The notes: a model not told the origin generated them from the letters alone. A stretch of 64,000 bases of DNA from Rhizobium sp. CFBP 8762 (GCF_014841565.1 NZ_JACYUD010000005.1:276706-340705); one strand, 5' to 3'; numbered from the stretch's first letter, positions 1-8,305 are shown. Translations and numbers: made by a program.

Positions 1-33
1 CCGACCTTGGGGAGCATCACCTATGGCGCGTAA
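1..33 (+). CDS. C-terminal end of an upstream phage gene, perhaps baseplate J-like
   Basis: Frame 1 is open from the window edge and ends in TAA at 31-33; its last residues read PTLGSITYGA. It overlaps the next gene, which starts at 23, by 11 bases, the tight packing usual in phage tail operons. In Mu/P2-like gene order a baseplate J protein usually comes just before a DUF2313 protein, and a short LGxxTYG-like ending fits that family. Only ten residues are visible, so the identity is a positional guess. Confidence 0.35.
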   Translation, partial: PTLGSITYGA

Positions 34-808
34 CAGCGGCACAGTCACCGTAACCAAGCTGGCGATGCTTGATCCGACGCCGTCATCTGCAGACACGATC
101 AACGCATCGGCAGATGGCACGGTTTATACAGCCGACAAGGTCGCAAGCTTGGTGCTGGAGCAAAGCGTGGCGCAAACGCCGCCATGGGATGCACTGGCGA
201 ACCCTGTTAACAATGACCTTATCGGCGCAGCGTTGGCGATGTGGCCACAAGGTGCCGCATGGGGCTCGCCTGACGGGCAGGCCGTGCCGCTGACATCCAT
301 GCTGGCACGATTTACCCGCGTGCTGGTGGACTCGTATGTATGGCTCTATGCGCGTGCCTTTGGCTTGGCCCGCGAATCCACGGTTCAAGGCATTGTCGAA
401 CTGCTGGATGAATGGGAACTGGACTACGGCCTTCCGGGCGAGTGCGGTACATCCGCAAACACGTTCTCGGAACGCATCCGGGCACTGGCTGCCAAGGTCG
501 CTTCGCAGAAGACGGTACACCCGCTGGATTTCCTGCGCATCGCCTATTTCTACGGTTTCGAAATCGAGATCGAAGAACCGGCAGTGTTTGAATGCGGTTT
601 CTCCGAATGTGGCGGTGAGCACACCGTTGGTGATCCCCGTGAGGAAATCTACTGGATCGTTCACGTCCGCGATTTGGCTGTCGATTACTTCCGATGCGGC
701 GAAAGCGAGTGCGGACAGGACCCGTTGTTCTCGTTGGGCGAGGCCGAACGCCTGCTTTGCATTCTTCGCTCTATCGCGCCCGCCTGGACGGTTCCCGTTC
801 TGGCCTAA
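23..808 (+). CDS. Phage tail protein, DUF2313 (YmfQ) family
   Basis: 261 residues. The central part matches the DUF2313/YmfQ type found next to baseplate J genes in Mu-like and P2-like tails: a region near residues 65-85 about running the assembly at the tail tip (MWPQGAAW), a helical block with ESTVQGIVELLDEWE, and a Cys-rich C-terminal half (FECGFSECGGE, FRCGESECGQD) repeating an ECG motif. These proteins are thought to sit in the baseplate, probably linking it to tail fibres. The ATG at 23 follows GGGGAG with good spacing and overlaps the end of the upstream gene. The paired ECG motifs could bind metal or form disulfides, but that is inference. Confidence 0.75.
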   Translation: MARNSGTVTVTKLAMLDPTPSSADTINASADGTVYTADKVASLVLEQSVAQTPPWDALANPVNNDLIGAALAMWPQGAAWGSPDGQAVPLTSMLARFTRVLVDSYVWLYARAFGLARESTVQGIVELLDEWELDYGLPGECGTSANTFSERIRALAAKVASQKTVHPLDFLRIAYFYGFEIEIEEPAVFECGFSECGGEHTVGDPREEIYWIVHVRDLAVDYFRCGESECGQDPLFSLGEAERLLCILRSIAPAWTVPVLA

Positions 809-823
809 CCAAGAGGCTATACG

Positions 824-1933
824 ATGAAATACTACCCTCCGTTTGGATCAACAGATCCAGACGCCCATTACGTTGACCGCAATACTGCAGGCGCACAGCG
901 CGGCTCGGCTATTCCGGCCAAAATGCCAGAGATGGTTCAGCGCGAAATCGTTGCCGTGATTTCTGGGTCTGGCATCGATCCGGCGGATGATCTGCAATTG
1001 CCTGCAGCCGTCCAGTCTCAAAAGATGAACTACACGGTTGCGGCAGGATCAACCAATGCGCTGACTGTCGCTTTGACCCCTGCACTGGAGTCTTATCAGG
1101 ACGGTGTGCTTATCCGCATGAAGGTAAGGATAACCAATACCGGCCCTGCAACGTTGAGGGTTGGTACGCTGGCAACCCTCCCAATCGTGCGCGCTGACGG
1201 TTCGCCATTGCAGCGCTCTGACCTTATTGCCGATCAGGTTGTCGATCTGATCTGCACCGGCACAGCGTTTCAGGTGTCTGGTCTCAAAACCATTGATCTG
1301 CCCAGCCGTAACCTGTGGTCCAAAACCACGGCAGGGGTGGGCAGCTTCGTTGTACCTGTAGGCGTCTTCAAAATCTTTGCCCGCGTTGTCGGCGGCGGTG
1401 GTGGCGCAGCGGGTGTTGGCCAGTACGCAGACGGATCGGCCAAATGCTCGGGCGGCGGTGGCGCTGGCGGATATGCAGAAAAATGGATCGATGTTGTCCC
1501 CGGCCAGACCGTAAGCGCTGTTGTCGGCGCGGGTGGAGTTGGCGGTGCGGCAAGCCCGAACAACGTGAACAACAATGGTAGCCCCGGCCAGAATGGGGGC
1601 AGCACCACTCTGACTGCTAACGGCACCATTATCTCAGCTACCGGCGGGGAACAGGGTTCCGGTGCCACCACCGTCGCGGGTGGTTACGGGGGCATAGGCT
1701 CCGGTGGTGATCTGAATTTCGCTGGTGGGTTTGGAACCGATGGTGCGCCCGTAAATGGCGTGTATGGCGGTAACGGCGGCGCTGGTGCGTTCGGTGGTGG
1801 CGGTCGATCCGGCACAAACGGCGGGATCAACGGCGTTTCTCCCGGCTCTGGCGGCGGTGCGCACTACGGCTATTGGGCTGCAAACGGCAAGGGTGGCAAT
1901 GGCGCGGACGGCGCAGTCATCATTCAGTATTAA
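824..1933 (+). CDS. Phage tail protein with long glycine-rich C-terminal domain
   Basis: 369 residues, starting 15 bases after the previous stop with GAGG upstream. Residues 1-150 look like a tail fibre base (KYYPPFGSTDPDAHYVDRN, then a beta-rich region). From about residue 170 the protein becomes extremely glycine-rich, with runs such as VVGGGGGAAGVG and SGGGGAGG, ending in GADGAVIIQY. This is the glycine-rich domain seen at the tip of many tail fibres and appendages; some phage adhesins fold such sequences as polyglycine helices and bind receptors there. It is therefore a candidate host-recognition protein, as inference. Its position between the DUF2313 protein and the second fibre gene agrees. 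Confidence 0.7.
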   Translation: MKYYPPFGSTDPDAHYVDRNTAGAQRGSAIPAKMPEMVQREIVAVISGSGIDPADDLQLPAAVQSQKMNYTVAAGSTNALTVALTPALESYQDGVLIRMKVRITNTGPATLRVGTLATLPIVRADGSPLQRSDLIADQVVDLICTGTAFQVSGLKTIDLPSRNLWSKTTAGVGSFVVPVGVFKIFARVVGGGGGAAGVGQYADGSAKCSGGGGAGGYAEKWIDVVPGQTVSAVVGAGGVGGAASPNNVNNNGSPGQNGGSTTLTANGTIISATGGEQGSGATTVAGGYGGIGSGGDLNFAGGFGTDGAPVNGVYGGNGGAGAFGGGGRSGTNGGINGVSPGSGGGAHYGYWAANGKGGNGADGAVIIQY

Positions 1934-1943
1934 GGGAACGGTC

Positions 1944-2492
1944 ATGAAGTACGCGAGAATTGCAAATGACATCGTGGCCGAAGTGGTTGATCTACCCGAC
2001 GACATGGCGGTGACAGATCTGTTTCACCCGGACATTGTTAAAACGATGTTTGAAGCACCAGCGGAGGTAGACCAAGGGTGGTCATACATCGACGGCGAAT
2101 TCGCGCCGCCAACAGTTGAGGGCTTCGACCTCGACCAGCTCAAGACTGACTTGGCCGCAGCGGTTGATGCAGCGGCGGAAGTGGCCCGGCTCAAATTCAT
2201 CACACCGGGTGCAGGGCAGGCCATGACCTACCAGCAGAAGGTTGAGGAAGCCAAACGTCTACAAGCTGCTGAGGGTACACCAAAGGCGGCGGATTATCCC
2301 ATGCTGTCGGCAGAGGTCGGCATAACCGGAAAGACGCTGGTAGCCGTTGGTGAAACCATACTGGCAGCCTTCGCACAATGGCAGCAGGTCGGCGCGCAGA
2401 TCGAAGGCTTGCGGCTTGGAGCCAAGGCCAAGATCGGCGCCGCTAAATCCGAAAAGACAGTCCGGGCCGCAGCTGTGGTTGACTGGCCGTAA
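1944..2492 (+). CDS. Phage protein, tail fibre assembly-like
   Basis: 182 residues from the ATG at 1944, chosen because AAGGGAA lies just upstream and the protein then opens with KYARIANDIVAEVVDLPDD, a typical start for tail fibre assembly or appendage proteins. An upstream ATG in the same frame would overlap the whole end of the previous gene. The middle contains a helical Ala/Gln-rich stretch (residues about 50-160), as in fibre assembly chaperones of the DUF4376 kind. It lies between two fibre-type genes, which fits a chaperone or small fibre component. The exact family is not certain. Confidence 0.55.
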   Translation: MKYARIANDIVAEVVDLPDDMAVTDLFHPDIVKTMFEAPAEVDQGWSYIDGEFAPPTVEGFDLDQLKTDLAAAVDAAAEVARLKFITPGAGQAMTYQQKVEEAKRLQAAEGTPKAADYPMLSAEVGITGKTLVAVGETILAAFAQWQQVGAQIEGLRLGAKAKIGAAKSEKTVRAAAVVDWP

Positions 2493-2516
2493 TCCAAACA
2501 TTCAGGACACCCAACC

Positions 2517-4100
2517 ATGGCTATGAAAACGATCAATGTTGGCGTCAAACCCAACGATGGGACCGGTGACCCTAATCGTGACGCGTTCATCAAGGCGAAC
2601 GAAAACTTCCAGGAACTGTTCACGAAAGCTGCCGATACAAAGGTTACGACGGACGAGATTAGCTCTTCTCTTGACACGACCAACTCGGCGGTTTCGACGC
2701 TTGCTGCTGCCTTGCAAGGCGCGGCTGCTGGCAATCGGACAGCCGAGCTTTGGACCGCACTGTCTGCTAAGGCGCCTGATCGTGAATATCAGCCAGCGAC
2801 GGTCCCGGATACTGATACCGGTACTCACGTCGATCCCGTTACAGGCGCCACCGTTCCGAACGCAGGCGAATACCGTGGTGCGCAGCAAGGCTGGCGCTGG
2901 GTGTCGGCGAATGCAAGCGCCGTCAAACGGCTCGCAGGCGGAACCGTCCTTTCGTCTCTATCCACTCATCGGTTCGCCGTGATCGCCGCAGATGGCGCGA
3001 CCAGCGGGCTCATTTCCTTCACCGACCTGCTTACTCAAATTCTTGGAGAGATCATGCCCAAGCGATATTCATTCGATAATTCGCAGGTGGTTGGCACGTC
3101 TCCCGTTCGGCTTGTTCCAGCAGATCCCACCATCAAAAGCATCGAGATACAGCACCCGAGCGAAACTGCTCGACTGGCGGTCGCATTCGGTGGAAAAATG
3201 CCTGCCGTTAATGGTCTGGGCTCTTATTCGTTTGATGGCGGCGTTATCTTCTCTGACAAGGACCTTTCTGAAAATACCGGCGAAATATGGGTTGTATCCT
3301 CAGAGGCGAACACGCCGGTTTCCTGCCGATTTGCAAACACGAGCGGCATTGATCCAAACTCAGAAGCCCGCGCCATTGCTCATATTGCTCGATACACGGG
3401 GACGCTCAATAGTTCTCAATCGACCGCGATTAAGAAACTATTCAAGACACTTGATTCAGCGGGCCTGCTGAAAGCAGACCGTAAGCCGTTCTTTATGCCG
3501 TTCATCGCGCCCAACTCTGCTGACGGCTTGATGGACTGGGCAGGCGGTGCGGCAGCAACACTGGTTAATGCTCCGAGTTTCTCAGCCTTCGACGGGTTCA
3601 CATTCGACGGCGCCACCAACTACTTGGATACCAATCGTGTTCTTGCTGCTATTGGCACGAACGCCGATCACACGTTGATGGTTGACGTTGGAACAACCGC
3701 CACACAAGCAACAACGAACGCTTGTGCCTTGGGAGATGCAAGCTCTCGTATCCAGCCAAATCGCAGCACTACCGCAGCTCGTTATAATTCGGCTTCTGCT
3801 ACCGGCGATATCGCCACCGGCTTTCCGCCCGGCGGCCTGTTTGGCCTAACTCGCCGAAGCGTCGATGAATATGAGGCTTGGAGGAATGCTGATATCACGC
3901 TGACCATCGCAAGGACGGCGGGGAGCTTATCCTCTACCGTGCACTTACTTGCAGGTTGCGCCAACGGATCAAGCGGCCCGACAACGTTCTTCAACGGCAA
4001 GCTGCGCATGGTCGCTGGCATGACTAAGATGACCAGAGCCGAAGAAATTGCGTTCGCGCAGGCATGGGCCACCTTCAAGACTGAAATGGGGATTGTCTGA
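2517..4100 (+). CDS. Phage tail fibre or tail spike protein
   Basis: 527 residues. The N-terminus (MKTINVGVKPNDGTGDP followed by a helix with KANENFQELF) is the characteristic opening of many tail fibres that attach to the baseplate. The last third (residues about 340-527) looks like a beta-sandwich lectin or LamG-like domain (DHTLMVDVG, FFNGKLRMVAG), a common receptor-binding module. The start is ATG at 2517 with AGGA upstream; a second ATG at 2523 is possible. The stop overlaps the ATG of the oxidoreductase gene by one base (TGATG), suggesting translational coupling. Confidence 0.75.
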   Translation: MAMKTINVGVKPNDGTGDPNRDAFIKANENFQELFTKAADTKVTTDEISSSLDTTNSAVSTLAAALQGAAAGNRTAELWTALSAKAPDREYQPATVPDTDTGTHVDPVTGATVPNAGEYRGAQQGWRWVSANASAVKRLAGGTVLSSLSTHRFAVIAADGATSGLISFTDLLTQILGEIMPKRYSFDNSQVVGTSPVRLVPADPTIKSIEIQHPSETARLAVAFGGKMPAVNGLGSYSFDGGVIFSDKDLSENTGEIWVVSSEANTPVSCRFANTSGIDPNSEARAIAHIARYTGTLNSSQSTAIKKLFKTLDSAGLLKADRKPFFMPFIAPNSADGLMDWAGGAAATLVNAPSFSAFDGFTFDGATNYLDTNRVLAAIGTNADHTLMVDVGTTATQATTNACALGDASSRIQPNRSTTAARYNSASATGDIATGFPPGGLFGLTRRSVDEYEAWRNADITLTIARTAGSLSSTVHLLAGCANGSSGPTTFFNGKLRMVAGMTKMTRAEEIAFAQAWATFKTEMGIV

Positions 4101-5614
4101 TGGCTCAAACGTTCGACGCTATCATTTACGGTGGCACCGCTTTCGGCGTAATCGCGGCAAAGGCTTTTTCCACCCGAGGTAAGAGGGTCGCCATTATTGA
4201 GTGGACCTCCTCACTCGGAGGTTTGGCAACCGGCGGTCTGGGTATTACAGACGGCGTTCGTGACACGGCTTGGGGGCTGACCAAAGCGTTTTGGAATGCC
4301 ATTGTGGCGGCTGGTGCGCCCGATGTAGAAGCGAACTCATTCGGCATTCCAAAAGTCTACAAGCCAAGCCACGCGAGAGCAGCTCTTGCCGGAATGCTAA
4401 ACGGTGACAGCAACATAACGGTGTTCACCAATTGCTGGCTACAGTCCGTCAACGTCAACGCGCAGAAACTGATCACCTCCATTGTTACCGATGTTGATAC
4501 TTTCTATGCGGCCGAGTTTGTAGACTGCTCGTATGAAGGCGATCTAGCCCGTTTGTCAGGCGTCTCAATGACGTGGGGTAGAGCCGAAAGCACTCAAACC
4601 TTTGCGGAACCGCACGCCGGGGTGCATCGTCTCGACCAAACCCTTACGAACGCCCGTGCTACCTCGCTTCGTGGCGATACGTTCAGTTCGTTCCAAATGC
4701 CACCGCAAGAGCTGGACGGGCAGGCCGATGCAAAGCTGATGGCATTCAGCTTCCGAATGAGTGTGTCGAGCAAGGCAAATCGGCTGCCATGGCCCAAACC
4801 AGCGAACTATCGCCGCGAGGATTTTCTCGACTGGATTGATGAGATCAAGACGCGTAACTTCACAAAGTTGTCCTCAATCACAAGCTACCAGATGGTTGGG
4901 ACGGATTTCGGAAGCACGAACGGTGGCGTGGTATCGGGTCCGACAAGTTGGTTTTATCCAGCAAGGCGGGACAAGGCCGGTCGCCTAGCAGAATGGGATA
5001 AGGTTCAGTACAATATGGCGGGCCGCTACTGGACCGCTGCAAATGATCCTGAAAGCCCGGCGGCTTTGCGGGCGGACATGGCTCTATGGGGCCTTCCTGG
5101 TGACGAAAACCAGAACCCTGGTGAATATTACCGATACCCCGGTTGGTCCGCTCATTTTTACATCCGGGAAGCGTCTCGCATGCGTGGCCGCGTCATCATG
5201 ACCGAAGCCAACATGATCACAGGCAGCGATCTGGCTACCAAGCAGCCGGATAGCATTGGGTGCGGTGGATACAACCCCGATGCACATGCTGCCAACACAT
5301 ACGCCTCAAGTGACCTGAAACGCTACGCCGAGGGCCGGATGTCGATTGATGCGGTAGCCGGGAACTATCAGGTACCCATGCGGGCGATACAGCCGCACCC
5401 GTCACAGGTGAGAAACCTGTTAGTGGTCGGATGCCCGTCCGTGACCCGAACCGTCATGACGTCATTCCGGATTGAGACAACCTGGATGATTATTGCGGAA
5501 GCGGCTGGCATCATCGGAGCAACCGCGCATAGCGCAGGAATACCAAGCGGCGACATCAAGTATTCTGCCGTTCTCCCTGCACTGGTCGCAGCCGGTGCCA
5601 AACTCAACCCATAA
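4100..5614 (+). CDS. FAD-dependent oxidoreductase inside the phage tail operon
   Basis: 504 residues. The N-terminus is a Rossmann nucleotide-binding fold: FDAIIYGGTAFGVIAAKAF at residues about 5-23, an acidic residue closing strand 2 (VAIIEW), then the LGGLATGGLGITDG motif that marks the FAD-dependent oxidoreductase family PF12831. A C-terminal FAD-contact segment (LLVVGCPSVTRTVMTSFR) is also present. No signal peptide or membrane segment is seen. The first ATG overlaps the tail fibre stop by one base and the next gene follows after 10 bases, so it is transcribed and translated as part of the late phage operon. The substrate is unknown. Members of this family are sometimes annotated as xanthan lyase, without firm evidence. 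It could be a virion component acting on the cell surface, or a passenger gene. Confidence 0.8.
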   Translation: MAQTFDAIIYGGTAFGVIAAKAFSTRGKRVAIIEWTSSLGGLATGGLGITDGVRDTAWGLTKAFWNAIVAAGAPDVEANSFGIPKVYKPSHARAALAGMLNGDSNITVFTNCWLQSVNVNAQKLITSIVTDVDTFYAAEFVDCSYEGDLARLSGVSMTWGRAESTQTFAEPHAGVHRLDQTLTNARATSLRGDTFSSFQMPPQELDGQADAKLMAFSFRMSVSSKANRLPWPKPANYRREDFLDWIDEIKTRNFTKLSSITSYQMVGTDFGSTNGGVVSGPTSWFYPARRDKAGRLAEWDKVQYNMAGRYWTAANDPESPAALRADMALWGLPGDENQNPGEYYRYPGWSAHFYIREASRMRGRVIMTEANMITGSDLATKQPDSIGCGGYNPDAHAANTYASSDLKRYAEGRMSIDAVAGNYQVPMRAIQPHPSQVRNLLVVGCPSVTRTVMTSFRIETTWMIIAEAAGIIGATAHSAGIPSGDIKYSAVLPALVAAGAKLNP

Positions 5615-5624
5615 GGAACACACA

Positions 5625-5825
5625 ATGACTACCCGCAAATTCGCAATCGTTGATCTGAAACTGGAACCGCCATCCGTTGTTTCCATAGAAGAAATCGAGC
5701 GCAGTGATACTCTCCATGACGGGCCTGACATGATGAGTGTTCCCATCCAAAGCAAATCGCCGGTCGCCATTGGCTGGGTGTGGGACGAAACTCGGCTGTA
5801 CGACCCAGCCAATCCAGACGGGTGA
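5625..5825 (+). CDS. Small phage protein of unknown function
   Basis: 66 residues from the ATG at 5625, which follows AAGGAA by a few bases and the previous stop by 10 bases. The sequence (start TTRKFAIVDLKLEPP, end WDETRLYDPANPDG) has no signal peptide, membrane segment or motif that I recognise. The clear ribosome-binding site and packing between the oxidoreductase and the next gene (3 bases downstream) support it as a real gene. The function is unknown; a small fibre accessory protein or a partner of the oxidoreductase are both possible. Confidence 0.6.
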   Translation: MTTRKFAIVDLKLEPPSVVSIEEIERSDTLHDGPDMMSVPIQSKSPVAIGWVWDETRLYDPANPDG

Positions 5826-5828
5826 AAC

Positions 5829-6380
5829 ATGCAGTTATCGCCCGGGTTCAACAAGAAAGTCGCAGTCTCGACCCCTGTCGTTATTCAGGGGAAAGGACCG
5901 CTTTACGGTAACGGCGAACAGATTTTCGCACAGCCGCACATCGCAAAGGATCCGCTGATCTACCTCAACCCCGATGGTATTGAAGGCCCGCCAATCTTGT
6001 CTATTCGACCGGGCCACATGCAGCTTGCCGCCTTGGTGGGGGCTGATGGCACTATTACGACTGACCAACGATTTGATGTAAAGGGAGCCGCACAGTATGT
6101 GATAGACACGATCTTCGTGCTCAATGCGACTGCCGTTCCGTCTGCGATGACCGGTGGGATTTACGCCGCACCGTCTAAGGGTGCTGCGGCTGCAATCATT
6201 CCTGCCACGCAAAGTTATGCAGGCTTGACCGGCGATCCGCACTCTATCCTCAAGCTCACGCCTGATATGGCGATACGGGAAGCGCCTTATCTCTACCTCA
6301 GCCTAACGACACCGAATGCCGAGCCGATCAAGTTCGATATCCTTGTCTACGGGTATGTGACAAAGACAATCAGCGATTAG
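5829..6380 (+). CDS. Phage protein of unknown function, last gene of the tail module
   Basis: 183 residues, beginning 3 bases after the previous stop. The composition is beta-rich with many Pro and Gly residues (PVVIQGKGPLYGNGEQIF, LVGADGTITTDQRFDVKGA), without membrane segments, which suggests a structural virion protein such as a decoration or fibre-tip protein. No family was recognised. It ends at 6380, and the leftward gene on the other strand ends at 6381, so the two stop codons abut with no space for a terminator between them. Confidence 0.6.
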   Translation: MQLSPGFNKKVAVSTPVVIQGKGPLYGNGEQIFAQPHIAKDPLIYLNPDGIEGPPILSIRPGHMQLAALVGADGTITTDQRFDVKGAAQYVIDTIFVLNATAVPSAMTGGIYAAPSKGAAAAIIPATQSYAGLTGDPHSILKLTPDMAIREAPYLYLSLTTPNAEPIKFDILVYGYVTKTISD

Positions 6381-6590
6381 TTAGTCCTCATCGGATTCAT
6401 CAAGTATGGGCTTGATCCTGTGTCGCCAATAGATCCTGTGATCTTCGCTGAGCGACGTGAGGCCAAACTGAGCAACTTTTATCGCTAGAGCGTGGTCTCT
6501 TTGGCCTTCGTCTAAGTCACCGTTTTCGACCGCATTCTGTATTTGCTTCATCATGTCGAAGTTGGGAACAATGTCCATTTCGGGCCTCAT
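6381..6590 (-). CDS. Small acidic protein, leftward gene between tail and lysis modules
   Basis: 69 residues, on the opposite strand to the late operon. A second ATG five codons in (MDIVPNFDMM) has AGG at good distance and may be the true start. The protein is acidic at the C-terminus (ILDESDED), has no membrane segment, and is predicted helical. I do not recognise it. Its orientation means it could be expressed from the lysogen when late genes are silent, as for moron or superinfection-exclusion genes. That is inference; coding potential rests only on the open frame and the plausible start. Confidence 0.45.
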   Translation of the reverse strand: MRPEMDIVPNFDMMKQIQNAVENGDLDEGQRDHALAIKVAQFGLTSLSEDHRIYWRHRIKPILDESDED

Positions 6591-6599
6591 TCGTGTGGG

Positions 6600-6767
6600 T
6601 TAAAATCTGTCTAAGGTAAACGCAGATGGCCACAAGTGAGCTTTGCTCAGGAGGCCAATCAACAACGATATGCCTACTGACACAAGTACTATGATCACCC
6701 TTTGCTTAGAGGGGCGTCTGCGGACCATCATGGTCATTCTGATCAATAATCGGAAAAGCTGTTCCAT
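6600..6767 (-). CDS. Small single-span membrane protein, leftward
   Basis: 55 residues from the ATG at 6767, preceded by GGCGAG. The same frame opens at 6833, but that start would overlap the endolysin gene. After a basic N-terminal region (MTMMVRRRPSKQR) there is one clear hydrophobic segment, VIIVLVSVGISLLIGLL, followed by a short tail. It lies 9 bases upstream of the acidic small protein gene and probably shares its transcript. Function unknown. Small membrane proteins expressed by prophages often block superinfection or modulate holins, so that is a reasonable guess only. Confidence 0.4.
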   Translation of the reverse strand: MEQLFRLLIRMTMMVRRRPSKQRVIIVLVSVGISLLIGLLSKAHLWPSAFTLDRF

Positions 6768-6819
6768 CTCGCCAGCATAGCGGGAGCGGGCACGGCTATC
6801 TACCTCAAAGGACATCGCT

Positions 6820-7467
6820 ATGAATTTCAACAACTGGCTGCAAAGCCGGCTGACGGCACACGGCTATCCAGTCGGTGCCATTGACGGGATTGTTGGCAGC
6901 AAGACAATCAAGGCGCTCTATAGCTTCCTGTCGGCAACGAAGCTCACGGACGGCGATTTCATAGAGATAGCCGCGAAGCTGGATGCCAAACCGGAGACCG
7001 CGCCTACGCCTGTCTCTGGCGAAATGAAGACCAGCGCCAATGGTCGCAAGCTTATCGCTGAACACGAAGGCAATATGCTGACGGCCTATCAGGATAGCGT
7101 GGGTGTCTGGACAATTGGCGTGGGCCATACCTCTGCGGCCGGCGCACCCGTCGTCACCAAGGGCATGAAGATCACTGCCGCGCAGTCCGATGAAATCTTG
7201 TCGCGCGATCTGGCGAACACTGAGAAGGAAGTTCGCGACCTGCTCAAGGTCAGCGTGACGCAAAACGAGTTTGATGCGCTGGTGTCATTGGGTTTCAATA
7301 TCGGCGGTACCGCGCTTGGCAAGTCAACATTGATACGCAAGCTGAACGCTGGCGACTGGGCGGGGGCAGCCGATCAGTTCCTTGTCTGGAACAAGGCCAA
7401 GGGCCGCGTACTCGCTGGCCTCACAAAGCGCCGCAAAGCTGAACGCACGCTCTTTCTCTCCAAGTAG
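6820..7467 (+). CDS. Phage endolysin, GH24 lysozyme (muramidase)
   Basis: 215 residues. The N-terminal 55 residues (WLQSRLTAHGYPVGAIDG, then SKTIKALYSF) look like a small peptidoglycan-binding domain. From residue about 72 comes the T4-lysozyme-type domain: a Glu in AEHEG (about 83), Asp in YQDSVG (about 92) and Thr in WTIGVGHT (about 98), with the 9- and 6-residue spacing of the catalytic triad. It hydrolyses glycosidic bonds of peptidoglycan to release virions. No signal peptide is seen, so it should depend on the holins just downstream for access to the wall. It opens the lysis module. Confidence 0.93.
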   Translation: MNFNNWLQSRLTAHGYPVGAIDGIVGSKTIKALYSFLSATKLTDGDFIEIAAKLDAKPETAPTPVSGEMKTSANGRKLIAEHEGNMLTAYQDSVGVWTIGVGHTSAAGAPVVTKGMKITAAQSDEILSRDLANTEKEVRDLLKVSVTQNEFDALVSLGFNIGGTALGKSTLIRKLNAGDWAGAADQFLVWNKAKGRVLAGLTKRRKAERTLFLSK

Positions 7468-7478
7468 GACAATCCACC

Positions 7479-7856
7479 ATGGAAACCTTCAATCAGTATG
7501 TGTGGCCCGTTTTGGAGCCGCTGGTAACTCTGTTCGTCACCATTGTCGGGCCCGTTCTGGTGACATGGATTTCAGCACAGCTTATCGCTTTCCTTAAGAT
7601 CAACAGCGAGGCTCGAAAGGCTGAACTGGAAAAGACGGTGAGCGACGCGCTGCATCGGTCCATCGCCAACGGACTGAAAGCCGCTGTCACCAAGTTCAAA
7701 GCGGACTCGGTGTCTACGGTCATCATCAACGCAGCCGCCGATTATGTCACAGCCAACAACCCGGATGCACTCAAGCGGTTCGATATCTCGCACGGCACGC
7801 TGAATGAAATGATCCTGTCGAAAGTGCCGGACGTGCTTGCGGGGATGCAGAAATGA
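7479..7856 (+). CDS. Holin-like phage membrane protein
   Basis: 125 residues, starting 11 bases after the endolysin stop with AGGA upstream. A hydrophobic N-terminal segment (WPVLEPLVTLFVTIVGPVLVTWI, residues 8-30) is followed by a long amphipathic helix with charged residues (KINSEARKAELEK) and a soluble C-terminus. This is the layout of one-span holins found next to endolysins. The stop overlaps the next start (ATGA). The role, making membrane lesions that let the endolysin out, is inferred from topology and position. Confidence 0.65.
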   Translation: METFNQYVWPVLEPLVTLFVTIVGPVLVTWISAQLIAFLKINSEARKAELEKTVSDALHRSIANGLKAAVTKFKADSVSTVIINAAADYVTANNPDALKRFDISHGTLNEMILSKVPDVLAGMQK

Positions 7857-8305
7857 GTATGCCGGGCGGGAACGTGGGTCCGGGCATTTGGATTCGGATA
7901 CAGCACCGTTTCGGCCCGCGCATGACAGAGTGGTTCCTGGCTGCGGTAACAGCGCTGTGGGGCTGGGTGCTGCTGTTACCAGATGACACATTCAGCCAGC
8001 CGCAGTGGGCCGGGTTCCGGGCAATCTTCCGCGATGAGAATGTACTTGGCTGGACCATGGTTTGCCTTGGGCTGATGCGCATCGGCGGTCTGGTTGTGAA
8101 TGGCGCCAGAAAGCACGTCACACCATGGATTCGGGTTGTGTCTGCGGCTTGCGGCTTCTTGATCTTCGTAGGCATCACCTACTGCTATGCGCTTTCCGGT
8201 GTGATCAGCACTTGGCTTGCGATCTATCCACCCATTGCCGTTCTGGAAATCGTCAATGCGTACCGTGCCGCCCATGATTCCGGAGAAAGCAATGCCATTA
8301 TCTGA
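7853..8305 (+). CDS. Phage membrane protein, possible second holin or antiholin
   Basis: 150 residues, overlapping the previous gene by 4 bases. It has about four hydrophobic stretches: WFLAAVTALWGWVLLL, a region around MVCLGLMRIGGLVV, VSAACGFLIFVGITYCYAL, and TWLAIYPPIAVLEIV. An ATG two codons in is an alternative start. Multi-span proteins of this size in lysis cassettes are usually holins or antiholins. It overlaps the next gene by 14 bases. No family name could be given with confidence. Confidence 0.6.
   Translation: MSMPGGNVGPGIWIRIQHRFGPRMTEWFLAAVTALWGWVLLLPDDTFSQPQWAGFRAIFRDENVLGWTMVCLGLMRIGGLVVNGARKHVTPWIRVVSAACGFLIFVGITYCYALSGVISTWLAIYPPIAVLEIVNAYRAAHDSGESNAII

Noticed and set aside
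1270..1671. Proline-rich leftward frame opposite the glycine-rich tail gene
   Set aside because: It is the complement of Gly codons (GGC/GGT read as Pro/Ala-rich frame), without start signal or family; a shadow of the tail gene.
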